Part shown: positions 1 through 7,793 of the stretch, in pieces
Layout of the letters: each line of letters starts with the position of its first letter
Numbering within the stretch: the first letter of the stretch is position 1
Source: an uncultured Granulicatella sp.
Lineage (GTDB): Bacteria > Bacillota > Bacilli > Lactobacillales > Aerococcaceae
NCBI GenBank assembly: GCA_900551535.1
Contig: URWJ01000013.1
Span: 1-19,268 of the forward strand
Direction: 5' to 3'
Length of the DNA stretch: 19,268 nt
Translations under genes and position numbers: made by a program
The notes under the pieces: model-generated
Seen by the model: the letters and a program-made list of their open reading frames with translations, nothing else
What the model was told of the DNA's origin: nothing
Databases searched by the model: none

Positions 1-374
1 TCTAATCGATCCGCATCTTGCACTACTTTTCCTTCAAGAGAAAGTTCTTGTTGTTCCTTATGATTCTTAAACGACATTCTCGTAATAATCGACTCAATAG
101 CTTCAACTTGTTCAGGAGTCACTTCAATAGAAATTAGAAATTCTTTCAATTCCTTCAACGCGGTTGCGGGATCGTTGACAATTTTATCATCGATAACATC
201 ATGCAGTAGCGCTGCGGCTTCACAAATAAATAAGTCTGCTCCTTCAGCTTTGGCAATCGTCTTTGTCGTATTGACGACGCGTTCAATATGCGACCAATCG
301 TGACCTGTTGTATCCGCACTGAGCACTCTTTTGGCATACTGTTCCATCGCTTTTAATTGTTCTTGTTGCTTCAT
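1..374 (-). CDS. HD-domain phosphohydrolase, C-terminus cut by window edge
   Basis: Translating the minus strand from the ATG at 374 gives an open frame of 124 codons that runs off the left edge. Visible HD-superfamily metal ligands are His25 and His29 (TGHDWSH), the His58-Asp59 doublet (ALLHDVIDD) and a distal Asp in VVQDADRL near residue 120. This pattern matches the YedJ/YpgQ group of small cytoplasmic HD hydrolases, usually about 200-215 residues, so roughly 60% is present. Members act on nucleotides or related phosphoesters, but the substrate here cannot be read from sequence. The start overlaps the stop of the oxidoreductase gene by four bases (ATGA), so the two are probably translationally coupled and co-transcribed. 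The family call is firm; the exact function is not. Confidence 0.85.
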   Translation of the reverse strand, partial: MKQQEQLKAMEQYAKRVLSADTTGHDWSHIERVVNTTKTIAKAEGADLFICEAAALLHDVIDDKIVNDPATALKELKEFLISIEVTPEQVEAIESIITRMSFKNHKEQQELSLEGKVVQDADRL

Positions 375-1354
375 GCTTCCTCTTCCTCTGGATACTTGAT
401 TCCCCATTCACGGCGTAAGTCGGTCATGATTTTCATCACATCGACCGTATATTCAAGATGCATGTGATCTACTCCTGTATTAATGGTTGATTCCATATCT
501 AGCACTTCATAAGCTAAGGCATCTAATCCCAATTCATCTTCAAAAGTTTCAACATGTCCATCTTCTGTATAAGTAATCGTCGCTTTATGCGCGCGTGGGT
601 AATCAACAATCTCGATATACCCTTTGTCGTATGCAATAACTCCGCGTTTTGGTTGTTTTGCGTGGAGAGTCATCGTCACAGTCGCCATTTCTCCTGCATC
701 ATTCGTCAAAACAATACCGGCTTGCTCATCCACACCCGTTGGCGCTAATTTCACTTGAGAAACCATCGAACTAGGTGCCTCACTCATGAAATAACGAATG
801 CAAGACAAAGCATATACCCCAATATCCAGTAATGCTCCTCCGGCAAGGTTGCGATTGAAGAAACGGTTCGTCATATCATAATCTTTATAGCTACCAAAGT
901 TCATTTGAATCATGCGAAGCTCACCCAAGTTTTCAGCAGCTTTACTTAATTGTTTATAGACTGGCATATGGTAAAGCGTCATTGCCTCAGCTAAAACAAC
1001 ATTATTTTCTTTAGCGAGTTGCAACGCTTCTTCTAACTCTTCACTATTTAGTGTAATGGCCTTTTCACACAATACATGTTTTCCGGCTGCTAAGGCTTTT
1101 CTAAGATAGTGAATATGCGTGTTATGCGGAGTTGAAATATAAATAATATCTACTTCTGGATCCGTAAACACATCGTCAATTTCATCGTATACTTTATCAA
1201 TGCCATATTTTTCTGCAAATTTTACGGCATTTGCATAGGTGCGGTTAGCAACTCCATATAGTTTTCCGTTTAACGATTCTAACGCTACTGCTAATTCATT
1301 AGCAATCACACCTGTTCCGATAGTGACCCAATTCTTTGTTACTTTTTGTTGCAT
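371..1354 (-). CDS. Gfo/Idh/MocA-family NAD(P)-dependent oxidoreductase
   Basis: This 327-residue protein has the two-domain layout of the family. An N-terminal Rossmann fold begins at VTIGTGVIANELAVAL (residues 10-25), with ISTPHNTHIHYLRKALAAGKHV and the conserved Glu-Lys pair (CEKAITL, Lys98), where Lys is the usual catalytic residue. The C-terminal alpha/beta domain carries GGALLDIGVYALSCIRYF. Relatives oxidise or reduce sugars, inositols and trans-dihydrodiols; the substrate here is not deducible. The start is the ATG at 1354, because GGAGG lies 8 bases upstream; a longer frame from a TTG at 1369 would run through that ribosome binding site. It is the first gene of a two-gene unit with the HD hydrolase, whose start overlaps its stop. 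It lies just after the hydrolase terminator. Confidence 0.9.
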   Translation of the reverse strand: MQQKVTKNWVTIGTGVIANELAVALESLNGKLYGVANRTYANAVKFAEKYGIDKVYDEIDDVFTDPEVDIIYISTPHNTHIHYLRKALAAGKHVLCEKAITLNSEELEEALQLAKENNVVLAEAMTLYHMPVYKQLSKAAENLGELRMIQMNFGSYKDYDMTNRFFNRNLAGGALLDIGVYALSCIRYFMSEAPSSMVSQVKLAPTGVDEQAGIVLTNDAGEMATVTMTLHAKQPKRGVIAYDKGYIEIVDYPRAHKATITYTEDGHVETFEDELGLDALAYEVLDMESTINTGVDHMHLEYTVDVMKIMTDLRREWGIKYPEEEEA

Positions 1355-1383
1355 ACGCTCTACCTCCAAAATTCATTACTTCC

Positions 1384-1412
1384 ATGATACCTGCGACGTA
1401 ACCAAAACACAA
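1384..1412 (-). promoter_or_regulatory. Probable sigma-A promoter of the oxidoreductase-HD unit
   Basis: On the minus strand, TTGTGT (1407-1412) and TATCAT (1384-1389) are separated by 17 bases. The -10 matches consensus at 5 of 6 positions, the -35 at only 3 of 6. It lies between the terminator of the upstream gene and the GGAGG of the oxidoreductase. Confidence 0.45.
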
Positions 1413-1428
1413 CCCAAGAGAATAAAAG

Positions 1429-1450
1429 AAGCTAGACCAAAGCCTAGCTT
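1429..1450 (-). terminator. Intrinsic terminator of the alpha/beta hydrolase gene
   Basis: A perfect 7-bp stem (AAGCTAG / CTAGCTT) with an 8-base loop is followed on the minus strand by TCTTTTATTCTC. The hairpin begins inside the stop codon of the hydrolase gene, so termination is immediate. Confidence 0.75.
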
Positions 1451-2180
1451 AATGCGATATGATAAATTGTTTAATAAGTTGAACTAATTCTTGTTGTTGT
1501 TCTTCGGCACTCATTGTAGCAGTACCATCGCCATTTTGTTGTCCATATAGTCCAAATCCACTATGATTTCCACCCTTAATCGTTGTATAGAGTGTAGACT
1601 CTGGTAAACGTGATTTCGCATCTTCATATTTCTCTTGTTTCAAGATTTTATCATTCGAAGCCGTAATGGATAATACTGGAATTTGGGTTTCACTGATATC
1701 TGTACTCTGATCTGGATAGCTTGCTAATAAAATTAATCCTGCTACTTTATCAATTTCATTTAGTTTTTTCGCTTCAATGGTAGAAACAACACCGCCTAGT
1801 GAGTGCCCTCCGACAAATACTTTGTCTAAGTGCTCTTCTTTCACGATAGTTGCCATCGTCCCATTATCCAACACCGGTAAATTCAACTGAGAAGAAATAA
1901 TGTACACTTCAATCCCTTCTTTAGCTAAGCCATCTGCAAGTTTTGCATAAGCTTGCGGTTCAACTAAAGCCCCGGTATAAAATAAAAAAGTCCCTTTTTT
2001 CTCTCCTGTTACTTCAAAATGAGTCCAGTTGTTCTTCTGTTCAAATGCAGCAATATTCCAAGTTTCTTGTGCCTCGGGAGTCGCCCGATACGTAAACATT
2101 TGAATCAGCCCAAGTGCTAATAAAATAAATGCAAATAGGACTCCAAAAACACCGTACATGATTTTTCTTTGTTTTGTCAT
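1449..2180 (-). CDS. Membrane-anchored alpha/beta hydrolase
   Basis: The protein has 243 residues. A hydrophobic helix at about residues 8-29 follows a short basic N-terminus (TKQRK) and has no clear signal-peptidase or lipobox site, so the enzyme is probably anchored with its catalytic domain outside the membrane. The alpha/beta-hydrolase core (Hydrolase_5/esterase-like) shows the nucleophile elbow GHSLGG (residues 125-130, Ser127). Probable triad partners are Asp177 (SNDKIL) and His206 (GGNHSGFG). Dienelactone-hydrolase-like or esterase activity is likely, but the substrate is unknown. The gene is monocistronic, with a strong promoter at 2210-2238 and a terminator at 1429-1450. A 26-bp palindrome lies just upstream of the promoter and may hold a regulator site. 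The ribosome binding site is weak (AGAGAAGAGATG). Confidence 0.85.
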   Translation of the reverse strand: MTKQRKIMYGVFGVLFAFILLALGLIQMFTYRATPEAQETWNIAAFEQKNNWTHFEVTGEKKGTFLFYTGALVEPQAYAKLADGLAKEGIEVYIISSQLNLPVLDNGTMATIVKEEHLDKVFVGGHSLGGVVSTIEAKKLNEIDKVAGLILLASYPDQSTDISETQIPVLSITASNDKILKQEKYEDAKSRLPESTLYTTIKGGNHSGFGLYGQQNGDGTATMSAEEQQQELVQLIKQFIISH

Positions 2181-2209
2181 CTGTCATCTCTTCTCTCTAT
2201 AAACCTACT

Positions 2210-2238
2210 ACTATAAGGATACTACAACAGTATGTAAA
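2210..2238 (-). promoter_or_regulatory. Sigma-A promoter of the alpha/beta hydrolase gene
   Basis: TTTACA (2233-2238) and TATAGT (2210-2215) on the minus strand are spaced by 17 bases; each hexamer has one mismatch to consensus. The start codon lies about 30 bases downstream of the -10. Confidence 0.7.
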
Positions 2239-2257
2239 AACACAATACACCTAATGC

Positions 2258-2283
2258 AAGTGATACCGTATACGGTATCACTT
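2258..2283. promoter_or_regulatory. 26-bp perfect palindrome, candidate operator
   Basis: The half-site AAGTGATACCGTA is followed at once by its exact reverse complement, with no mismatch in 26 bases and no loop. A hairpin would have no unpaired loop bases and there is no good U-tract, so it does not look like a terminator; typA already has its own at 2350-2380. It ends 20 bases upstream of the -35 of the hydrolase promoter. Such full dyads are typical sites for dimeric repressors or activators of the TetR or GntR type. No regulator gene lies next to it in this window, so the partner is unknown. Confidence 0.6.
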
Positions 2284-2349
2284 AACTTTTAGAATCGAAA
2301 TCTTCATGAGCAAGTTGTTCGAGTTAAATTAAATCAATAAAAACAACTA

Positions 2350-2380
2350 AAAAAGGTGGATGCAATGCATCCACCTTTTT
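2350..2380. terminator. Intrinsic terminator of typA, probably bidirectional
   Basis: A 14-bp perfect stem (AAAAAGGTGGATGC and its complement) closes on a 3-base loop. A and T runs on both sides mean it can work in either direction. It lies about 10 bases past the typA stop. Confidence 0.9.
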
Positions 2381-2390
2381 ACAATTCAGA

Positions 2391-4238
2391 TTAATTCTCT
2401 GCTTCGGCTTGTTTTTTACGTTTATTTGCTTTTTCACGTTCGCCTTTGTTTAGAATTTGTTTTCTTAGACGAATTGTTTCTGGAGTAATTTCGCAGTATT
2501 CATCGTCTGATAAGAATTCTAATGACTCTTCAAGCGATAGTTTCTTAGGAGTCTTAATCACTGAAGTTTGGTCTTTTGTTGCTGAACGAATATTTGTTTG
2601 TTGTTTTGCTTTCGTAATATTAACCGCTAAGTCATTTTCACGAGAGTGTTCTCCAACAATCATTCCTTCGTAAATTTCAGTACCTGGCTCAGTGAAAATC
2701 ACACCACGTTCTTCAACACCCATAATTCCGTATGTTGTTGCTTTACCTGTATCTGTTGAAACAAGTGCCCCATTACGACGTCCGCCGATGCTTGTTGGAA
2801 TGTATGGTAAGTATTGATCGAATGTGTGGTTCATGATTCCGTAACCACGTGTCATTGATAAGAATTCAGTTGTATATCCTAATAATCCACGAGCTGGAAC
2901 TAAGAAGACAATACGAACTTGTCCGTTATCATTGTGTTGCATATCTTGCATTTCACCTTTACGGTTACTTAATGATTCGATAATTGAACCCATGTATTCT
3001 TCAGGAGTATCGATTTGTACACGTTCAAATGGTTCACATTTCACGCCATCGATTTCTTTGATGATTACTTCTGGACGAGATACTTGTAATTCGTATCCTT
3101 CACGACGCATGTTTTCGATAAGAATTGATAAGTGTAATTCCCCACGTCCTGATACAATCCATGCATCTGGTGAATCAGTTGGTTCAACTTTAAGAGATAC
3201 GTCTGTGTGTAATTCACGCATTAGACGTTCTTCAATCTTACGTGCTGTTACAAACTTCCCTTCACGACCCGCAAATGGTGAGTTGTTTGTCAAGAATGTC
3301 ATTTGTAATGTTGGTTCATCAATGTGTAATACTGGTAAGCTTTCATGTGTATCTACTGGAGTTACTGTTTCTCCAACGAAGATATCTTCCATACCAGATA
3401 CAGCGATTAAGTCCCCTGCTTTTGCTTCGTTGATTTCTAAACGGTTTAATCCGAAGAAACCAAATAATTTAGTAACACGGAAGTTTTTCTTTGTACCGTC
3501 TAATTTTAATAGGGTTACTTGGTCCCCAACTTTGATTGTTCCACGGAAGACACGTCCGATACCGATACGTCCAACGTAGTCATTATAGTCTAATAATGAT
3601 ACTTGGAATTGTAATGGTTCATCTGAGTTGTCTACTGGAGCTGGGATATGTTCGATAATTGTATCGAATAAGTAATCCATTGTTTTTTCTTGGTCCGCTG
3701 GGTTGTCTGATAAACTTGAAGTTCCGTTTAATGCTGAAGCATAAACTACTGGGAATTCTAATTGATCATCATCGGCACCTAATTCGATGAATAATTCTAA
3801 TACTTCATCGACTACTTCTTCTGGACGAGCAGCGTCACGGTCGATTTTGTTTACAACAACGATTGGTGTTAAATGTTGTTCTAATGCTTTTTTCAATACG
3901 AAACGAGTTTGAGGCATTGTACCTTCATACGCATCCACTACAAGAACTACACCGTCTACCATTTTCATGATACGTTCTACTTCTCCACCGAAGTCCGCGT
4001 GTCCTGGTGTATCCATGATATTGATACGAGTTCCTTTATATTGAACGGCTGTATTTTTCGCTAAAATTGTAATACCGCGTTCACGTTCGATATCGTTTGA
4101 GTCCATGGCACGTTCTGATAATTCTGTACGTGCATCTAATGTATCTGATTGTTTTAATAATTCATCCACAAGTGTTGTTTTACCGTGGTCAACGTGGGCG
4201 ATAATAGCAATATTGCGAATATCATTTCTTAATTTCAT
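2391..4238 (-). CDS. typA: Translational GTPase TypA/BipA
   Basis: The 615-residue protein is full length for TypA/BipA, a ribosome-binding GTPase related to EF-G that helps 50S assembly and growth at low temperature or under stress. GTPase motifs are in order: P-loop AHVDHGKTT (14-22), switch I RERGITI (53-58), DTPGH (76-80) and NKID (130-133). The EF-G-like domains II, III and V follow, including the TypA signature region RGLLGYTTEFLSMTRGYGIM and the C-terminal SLEESLEFLSDDEYCEITPE. The ATG at 4238 has GGAGG 7 bases upstream. The gene is transcribed alone, from a good promoter at 4332-4360 through a leader of about 85 bases that contains a strong hairpin. It ends at the 14-bp terminator. 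The identification is secure. Confidence 0.98.
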   Translation of the reverse strand: MKLRNDIRNIAIIAHVDHGKTTLVDELLKQSDTLDARTELSERAMDSNDIERERGITILAKNTAVQYKGTRINIMDTPGHADFGGEVERIMKMVDGVVLVVDAYEGTMPQTRFVLKKALEQHLTPIVVVNKIDRDAARPEEVVDEVLELFIELGADDDQLEFPVVYASALNGTSSLSDNPADQEKTMDYLFDTIIEHIPAPVDNSDEPLQFQVSLLDYNDYVGRIGIGRVFRGTIKVGDQVTLLKLDGTKKNFRVTKLFGFFGLNRLEINEAKAGDLIAVSGMEDIFVGETVTPVDTHESLPVLHIDEPTLQMTFLTNNSPFAGREGKFVTARKIEERLMRELHTDVSLKVEPTDSPDAWIVSGRGELHLSILIENMRREGYELQVSRPEVIIKEIDGVKCEPFERVQIDTPEEYMGSIIESLSNRKGEMQDMQHNDNGQVRIVFLVPARGLLGYTTEFLSMTRGYGIMNHTFDQYLPYIPTSIGGRRNGALVSTDTGKATTYGIMGVEERGVIFTEPGTEIYEGMIVGEHSRENDLAVNITKAKQQTNIRSATKDQTSVIKTPKKLSLEESLEFLSDDEYCEITPETIRLRKQILNKGEREKANKRKKQAEAEN

Positions 4239-4268
4239 GTATTTCCTCCATTGATTGACAAAATGAAA

Positions 4269-4306
4269 GTGATGGAATCTGAACGCTAAAAGAGCCCTTC
4301 CATCAC
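4269..4306 (-). promoter_or_regulatory. Hairpin in the typA 5' leader, possible attenuator
   Basis: In the untranslated leader of typA, GTGATGGAA pairs with TTCCATCAC (9 bp) around a 20-base interior that can form a short inner GCT/AGC stem. On the minus strand the 3' arm is followed by TTTCATTTTGTC, a broken U-rich run. The element sits between the promoter and the ribosome binding site, about 30 bases before the start codon. It could be a leaky terminator, an RNA switch or a stability element; no known riboswitch class is recognised. Confidence 0.5.
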
Positions 4307-4331
4307 CTAAACTTCTTCTCTTAACTCAAAA

Positions 4332-4360
4332 AGTATACTACAAAAACGCTATAAACTCAA
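4332..4360 (-). promoter_or_regulatory. Sigma-A promoter of typA
   Basis: TTGAGT (4355-4360) and TATACT (4332-4337) on the minus strand are 17 bases apart. They lie just downstream of the polA terminator and about 95 bases before the typA start. Confidence 0.7.
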
Positions 4361-4372
4361 AAGATAAAACAT

Positions 4373-4416
4373 AATGGACATCCCTAACTTACATTCGTTA
4401 AGAAGAGATGCCCATT
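4373..4416 (-). terminator. Intrinsic terminator of polA
   Basis: AATGGGCATCTC pairs with GGGATGTCCATT (12 pairs, two of them G-U) around a 20-base loop. It is followed on the minus strand by ATGTTTTATCTTTT and starts about 10 bases after the polA stop. Confidence 0.75.
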
Positions 4417-4427
4417 TTTATTTTTAG

Positions 4428-7082
4428 TTATTTTGCTTCAAACCAGTTATCCCCTACATTACTATCTGCTCGTAGTGGAACTTTCAAGCTCACGGCATTT
4501 TCCATGACTTCTTCTACTAAGCTTTGAAGGCTTTCTAGTTCCTCTTGTGGCACTTCGAAAATCAACTCATCGTGCACTTGCAATAATACGTTTGCTTTGA
4601 ATTTACGTTCTCTCATTTCACGGTCCAATTCAATCATCGCCATCTTCAAAATATCAGCGGCACTTCCTTGGATTGGTGAGTTCATCGCTGTACGTTCGGC
4701 AAATGAGCGTAAATTAAAGTTACTTGAATGAATATCTGGCAAGTAGCGACGACGGTGGAATAAGGTTTCCACATAATCTTTCTCACGCGCTTCTTTTACC
4801 ACAGATTCCATAAAGTCTTTTACCCCTTGGAACTCTTCCAAATAACGGTCGATAAATTCCTTGGCTCTCTTACGGGAGATATTCAAGTTTTGAGACAACC
4901 CGTAATCACTAATTCCATACACAATCCCAAAGTTTACGGCTTTGGCTTGGCGACGCATTTCACTCGTTACATCGTCTGGATTCGTAATGCCAAATACGCG
5001 CATTGCCGTATTCGTATGAATGTCGACATTATTTTTGAACGCTTCAATCATATGTTTATCGCCTGCAATATGCGCTAATACACGCAACTCAATTTGTGAG
5101 TAGTCACTAGAGAGAATCTTCCAATCGTCATGTTCTGGTAAGAACGCGTAGCGGATGCGACGGCCCTCTTGCGTACGAATTGGTATATTTTGTAAGTTTG
5201 GATCGACTGAGCTAAGACGACCTGTTTGCGTTAAGTTTTGGACGAAACGCGTATGAATCTTGCCGTCTTCTTGAATATAAGCTTGCAGTCCTTCTACATA
5301 CGTTGAATTTAATTTCGCTAATTGTCGATATTCTAAAATCAATTCTACGATAGGAGCTTGATGCGCCAACTTCTCCAAGACATCTACCGCTGTTGAATAG
5401 CCAGTCTTGGTCTTCTTAATCACTGGTAAGCCCATCTTTTCAAATAAGATGACCCCTAGTTGTTTAGTCGAATTAATATTAAACTCTTCCCCAGCTAGTT
5501 CGTAAATTTCTTGTTCGATTTCTTTTAGACGCGCTTCGAATTCCACACCCATCTCAACTAAGCGTTCTTTATCGACGCGAATTCCTTGAATTTCCATACG
5601 TGCTAAAATATCACTCACTGGTAATTCCATTTCCCAATAAAGATGCGCTTGTTCATTTTCTTCAAGGCGTTTCAATAGTTTTTCAGGCGCCACAGCAATC
5701 GTATATACTTTAGCTGCTAAATGCTGATTCCAAACTTCTTCGTCTTCAGGAATTTGGATTTTTACGCCTTTGCCGTAGACTGCTTCGTCACTGGAAAGAA
5801 TCGTCACATCGACACGACGAGCCACATCACTAATCTCTTTCACAATATCATTTGTGTCTACTAGATACGCAAGAAGTGATACATCATATTTAGCACCTTC
5901 TAACACCAGACCAAAACGATGTGCGAGTACTTTAGCTGCTTTTGTATCAAATAAATGTTTCTCGATTGATGCATCCGCCAGCCATTTCTTGAATGCTTCT
6001 GAAGCAACAGCCGTCTCTAAATCAGTCACGAAGACTTCTTTTTCATTCCCGAAGGCAACGGCAATCACCTGCGCAACATGATAGTTCGCTTCAAGCGTTT
6101 CAAAATGTACACTTGTTGCGCCTTTAAGCATGTCTTCAGTAATCTCTAACACACGTGTTACGTTTGGGCGCTCCGCTTTTGGTGCTTCTTCTACAGAAGT
6201 GGCACCTGAATTTAATAGGTCAGATTGGAACGAATTGAAGTTCATTTCCTTATAGAACGCCATCAATGCTTCGACATCTTGTTGTTTGCGAAGTGTATCC
6301 TCTAACGTAATTTCAAGAGGGGACTCCACATTGATGCGGGCCAGTTTCTTGCTTAAGAAGGCTAGCTCTTTGTCGTTAATCAAGTTTTCTTTCAACTTAC
6401 TCTTCTTCATTTCATCGACATGTTCGTAGATTCCTTCAACGCTGCCAAATTCTTGAAGAAGTTTCACGGCTGTTTTTTCACCGACTTTTGTAACACCAGG
6501 ATAGTTATCGGAAGAATCTCCCATTAACCCCTTCATGTCGATAATTTGTTCAGGCGTTAAGCCGTATTTTTCAAAAATCACTTCAGGAGTGTACTCCACT
6601 AGTTCGGTTACTCCCTTTGTCGTAATTTTGACTGTGATATTATTGTCCGCAAGCTGAATCAAGTCTTTATCTCCTGAAAGAACTACGACTTCATATCCTG
6701 CTGCTTCCCCTTGTTTGGCAAGAGTACCGATAATATCATCGGCTTCGTATTGGTTCAGACGGTAATGAGGAATTCCCCATGCATCTAAAAGCACATTAAA
6801 ATAAGGCATTTGTTCAATAAATTCACCTGGAGTTTTCGAACGGCCTCCTTTATAATCTGCATACATTTCAGTACGGAAAGTCGTCTTCCCAGCATCCCAT
6901 GCAACGAGCACATGAGTTGGTTTTTCAGAGTCTAAGATGGACTTAAACATACGGTGAAATGAATAGAGTGCATTCGTATGTAAGCCATTGGAATTTTTAA
7001 AACGATTTAAATCTAAAATTGAGAAAAATGCTCGGAATGCTAAACTGCTTCCGTCTACTAATAATAATTTTGGTTTCGCCAT
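4428..7082 (-). CDS. polA: DNA polymerase I
   Basis: The 884-residue protein is full-length Pol I, used for Okazaki-fragment processing and gap repair. The N-terminal 5' nuclease (about 1-290) shows LLVDGSSLAFRAFF, YEADDIIGTLAKQ, LSGDKDLIQLA and LMGDSSDNYPGV. The middle 3'-5' exonuclease fold (about 305-480) lacks the catalytic acids: the expected DTE is replaced around HFETLEAN, and the regions holding the other two Asp residues read KAAKVLAH and LAAKVYTIA. It is therefore probably proofreading-dead, as in Bacillus-type enzymes. The polymerase domain has TGRLSSVDPNLQNIP, motif A DYSQIELRVLAH (Asp660), motif B RRQAKAVNFGIVYG (about 709-722) and motif C QVHDE (His837-Glu839). The ATG at 7082 has GGAGG nearby. 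The gene stands alone between its own promoter and terminator. Confidence 0.98.
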   Translation of the reverse strand: MAKPKLLLVDGSSLAFRAFFSILDLNRFKNSNGLHTNALYSFHRMFKSILDSEKPTHVLVAWDAGKTTFRTEMYADYKGGRSKTPGEFIEQMPYFNVLLDAWGIPHYRLNQYEADDIIGTLAKQGEAAGYEVVVLSGDKDLIQLADNNITVKITTKGVTELVEYTPEVIFEKYGLTPEQIIDMKGLMGDSSDNYPGVTKVGEKTAVKLLQEFGSVEGIYEHVDEMKKSKLKENLINDKELAFLSKKLARINVESPLEITLEDTLRKQQDVEALMAFYKEMNFNSFQSDLLNSGATSVEEAPKAERPNVTRVLEITEDMLKGATSVHFETLEANYHVAQVIAVAFGNEKEVFVTDLETAVASEAFKKWLADASIEKHLFDTKAAKVLAHRFGLVLEGAKYDVSLLAYLVDTNDIVKEISDVARRVDVTILSSDEAVYGKGVKIQIPEDEEVWNQHLAAKVYTIAVAPEKLLKRLEENEQAHLYWEMELPVSDILARMEIQGIRVDKERLVEMGVEFEARLKEIEQEIYELAGEEFNINSTKQLGVILFEKMGLPVIKKTKTGYSTAVDVLEKLAHQAPIVELILEYRQLAKLNSTYVEGLQAYIQEDGKIHTRFVQNLTQTGRLSSVDPNLQNIPIRTQEGRRIRYAFLPEHDDWKILSSDYSQIELRVLAHIAGDKHMIEAFKNNVDIHTNTAMRVFGITNPDDVTSEMRRQAKAVNFGIVYGISDYGLSQNLNISRKRAKEFIDRYLEEFQGVKDFMESVVKEAREKDYVETLFHRRRYLPDIHSSNFNLRSFAERTAMNSPIQGSAADILKMAMIELDREMRERKFKANVLLQVHDELIFEVPQEELESLQSLVEEVMENAVSLKVPLRADSNVGDNWFEAK

Positions 7083-7108
7083 AATATGCCTCCTAATTTG
7101 TCATTACC

Positions 7109-7135
7109 AGTGTAACAAATAAACAAACTTGTGAA
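7109..7135 (-). promoter_or_regulatory. Probable extended -10 promoter of polA
   Basis: On the minus strand TACACT (7109-7114) is preceded directly by TGT, an extended -10. TTCACA (7130-7135) lies only 15 bases upstream. The position, about 27 bases before the start codon, fits polA. Confidence 0.45.
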
Positions 7136-7232
7136 CACTAAAAAGAGCTTTTTGATGATAACCGTAAATAGAGTTGAAAGGTGAATCCCGTTATGAACCC
7201 TTTAGTTTTGAATATTTACCGTGATAAACAAA

Positions 7233-7260
7233 AAACAGTAAATCAAATGATCTACTGTTT
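7233..7260 (-). terminator. Intrinsic terminator of the GNAT gene
   Basis: AAACAGTAGATC pairs with GATTTACTGTTT (12 pairs, one G-U) around an ATTT loop. On the minus strand it continues into TTTGTTTATC. It lies about 31 bases beyond the acetyltransferase stop. Confidence 0.8.
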
Positions 7261-7291
7261 CTTTGTAGGAATATGTTTCATCTCAAACTGT

Positions 7292-7792
7292 TTATAATGA
7301 TTTTTCTAAAACGACAGCTTTTCCATGTTCGTTCGTTCTTTCAATTCCAGTTTCCATAAAATCGCATTTTTCCCAAAATCTTTTACTTTGAGGATTTCCT
7401 TTCATATAAGCAAGCCTTACTTTAGTAAATCCTTCTTCTCTAAATGCTTTTAAAACCTCATTAATAATAAGGCTTCCCTTTCCTTGTCCCGACTCTTTAC
7501 AATCCATCATAAAAAGACCAATATAAATAGTTTCTTTTATTGGGAAAGATACAATAAAATCCATAATAGCAACTAATCTATTTCTGTCAAAGAAACCTAT
7601 GTAAAATTTATCATCCATGTTTTTACCTTCTGGAAGAGCTTTTAAATCATTTAATACAGATTGTTTACTAGGTTTTGGCGGACAATAGTTAAAATACAAC
7701 GGATTGCCATTTTCTAAATCCAAAATAAGCGATACATCATTTTCTCCCATCCTTCTAATATTATATATCGTTGATAATTTAGTCAAATTCAT
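7292..7792 (-). CDS. GNAT-family N-acetyltransferase
   Basis: The 166-residue protein has the GNAT fold. A beta strand IYIGLFMMD leads into the acetyl-CoA pyrophosphate loop ESGQGKGSLI (residues 100-109, pattern Q-x-x-G-x-G/A), followed by helix NEVLKAFREE and the C-terminal VRLAYMKGNPQSKRFWEKCDF. The acceptor (amino acid, peptide, drug or protein) cannot be predicted. The start is the ATG at 7792, with GGAGGGG 7 bases upstream; the frame also opens at a TTG at 7819, but that runs through this site. A 13-codon leader ORF ends one base before the ATG. Over 7301-7560 G+C is about 31% by hand count, against about 41% over 8221-8340 in murC. With its own promoter and terminator, this suggests an acquired gene. 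Confidence 0.9.
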   Translation of the reverse strand: MNLTKLSTIYNIRRMGENDVSLILDLENGNPLYFNYCPPKPSKQSVLNDLKALPEGKNMDDKFYIGFFDRNRLVAIMDFIVSFPIKETIYIGLFMMDCKESGQGKGSLIINEVLKAFREEGFTKVRLAYMKGNPQSKRFWEKCDFMETGIERTNEHGKAVVLEKSL

Positions 7793-7793
7793 C

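Noticed and set aside
1355..1369. Longer oxidoreductase start at a TTG
   Set aside because: It would translate through the GGAGG that serves the ATG at 1354.
2932..3579. 215-aa plus-strand open frame opposite typA
   Set aside because: It is antisense to strongly conserved typA codons, has no ribosome binding site or recognisable protein features, and fits a codon-bias shadow.
4286..4303. Five-codon ORF (MEGLF) in the typA leader hairpin
   Set aside because: Too short and without a well-placed ribosome binding site; the hairpin alone explains the sequence.
7139..7153. AAAAAG-AG-CTTTTT near-palindrome upstream of polA
   Set aside because: The loop would be only 2-4 bases and the stem nearly all A-T; position upstream of the polA promoter gives it no clear role.
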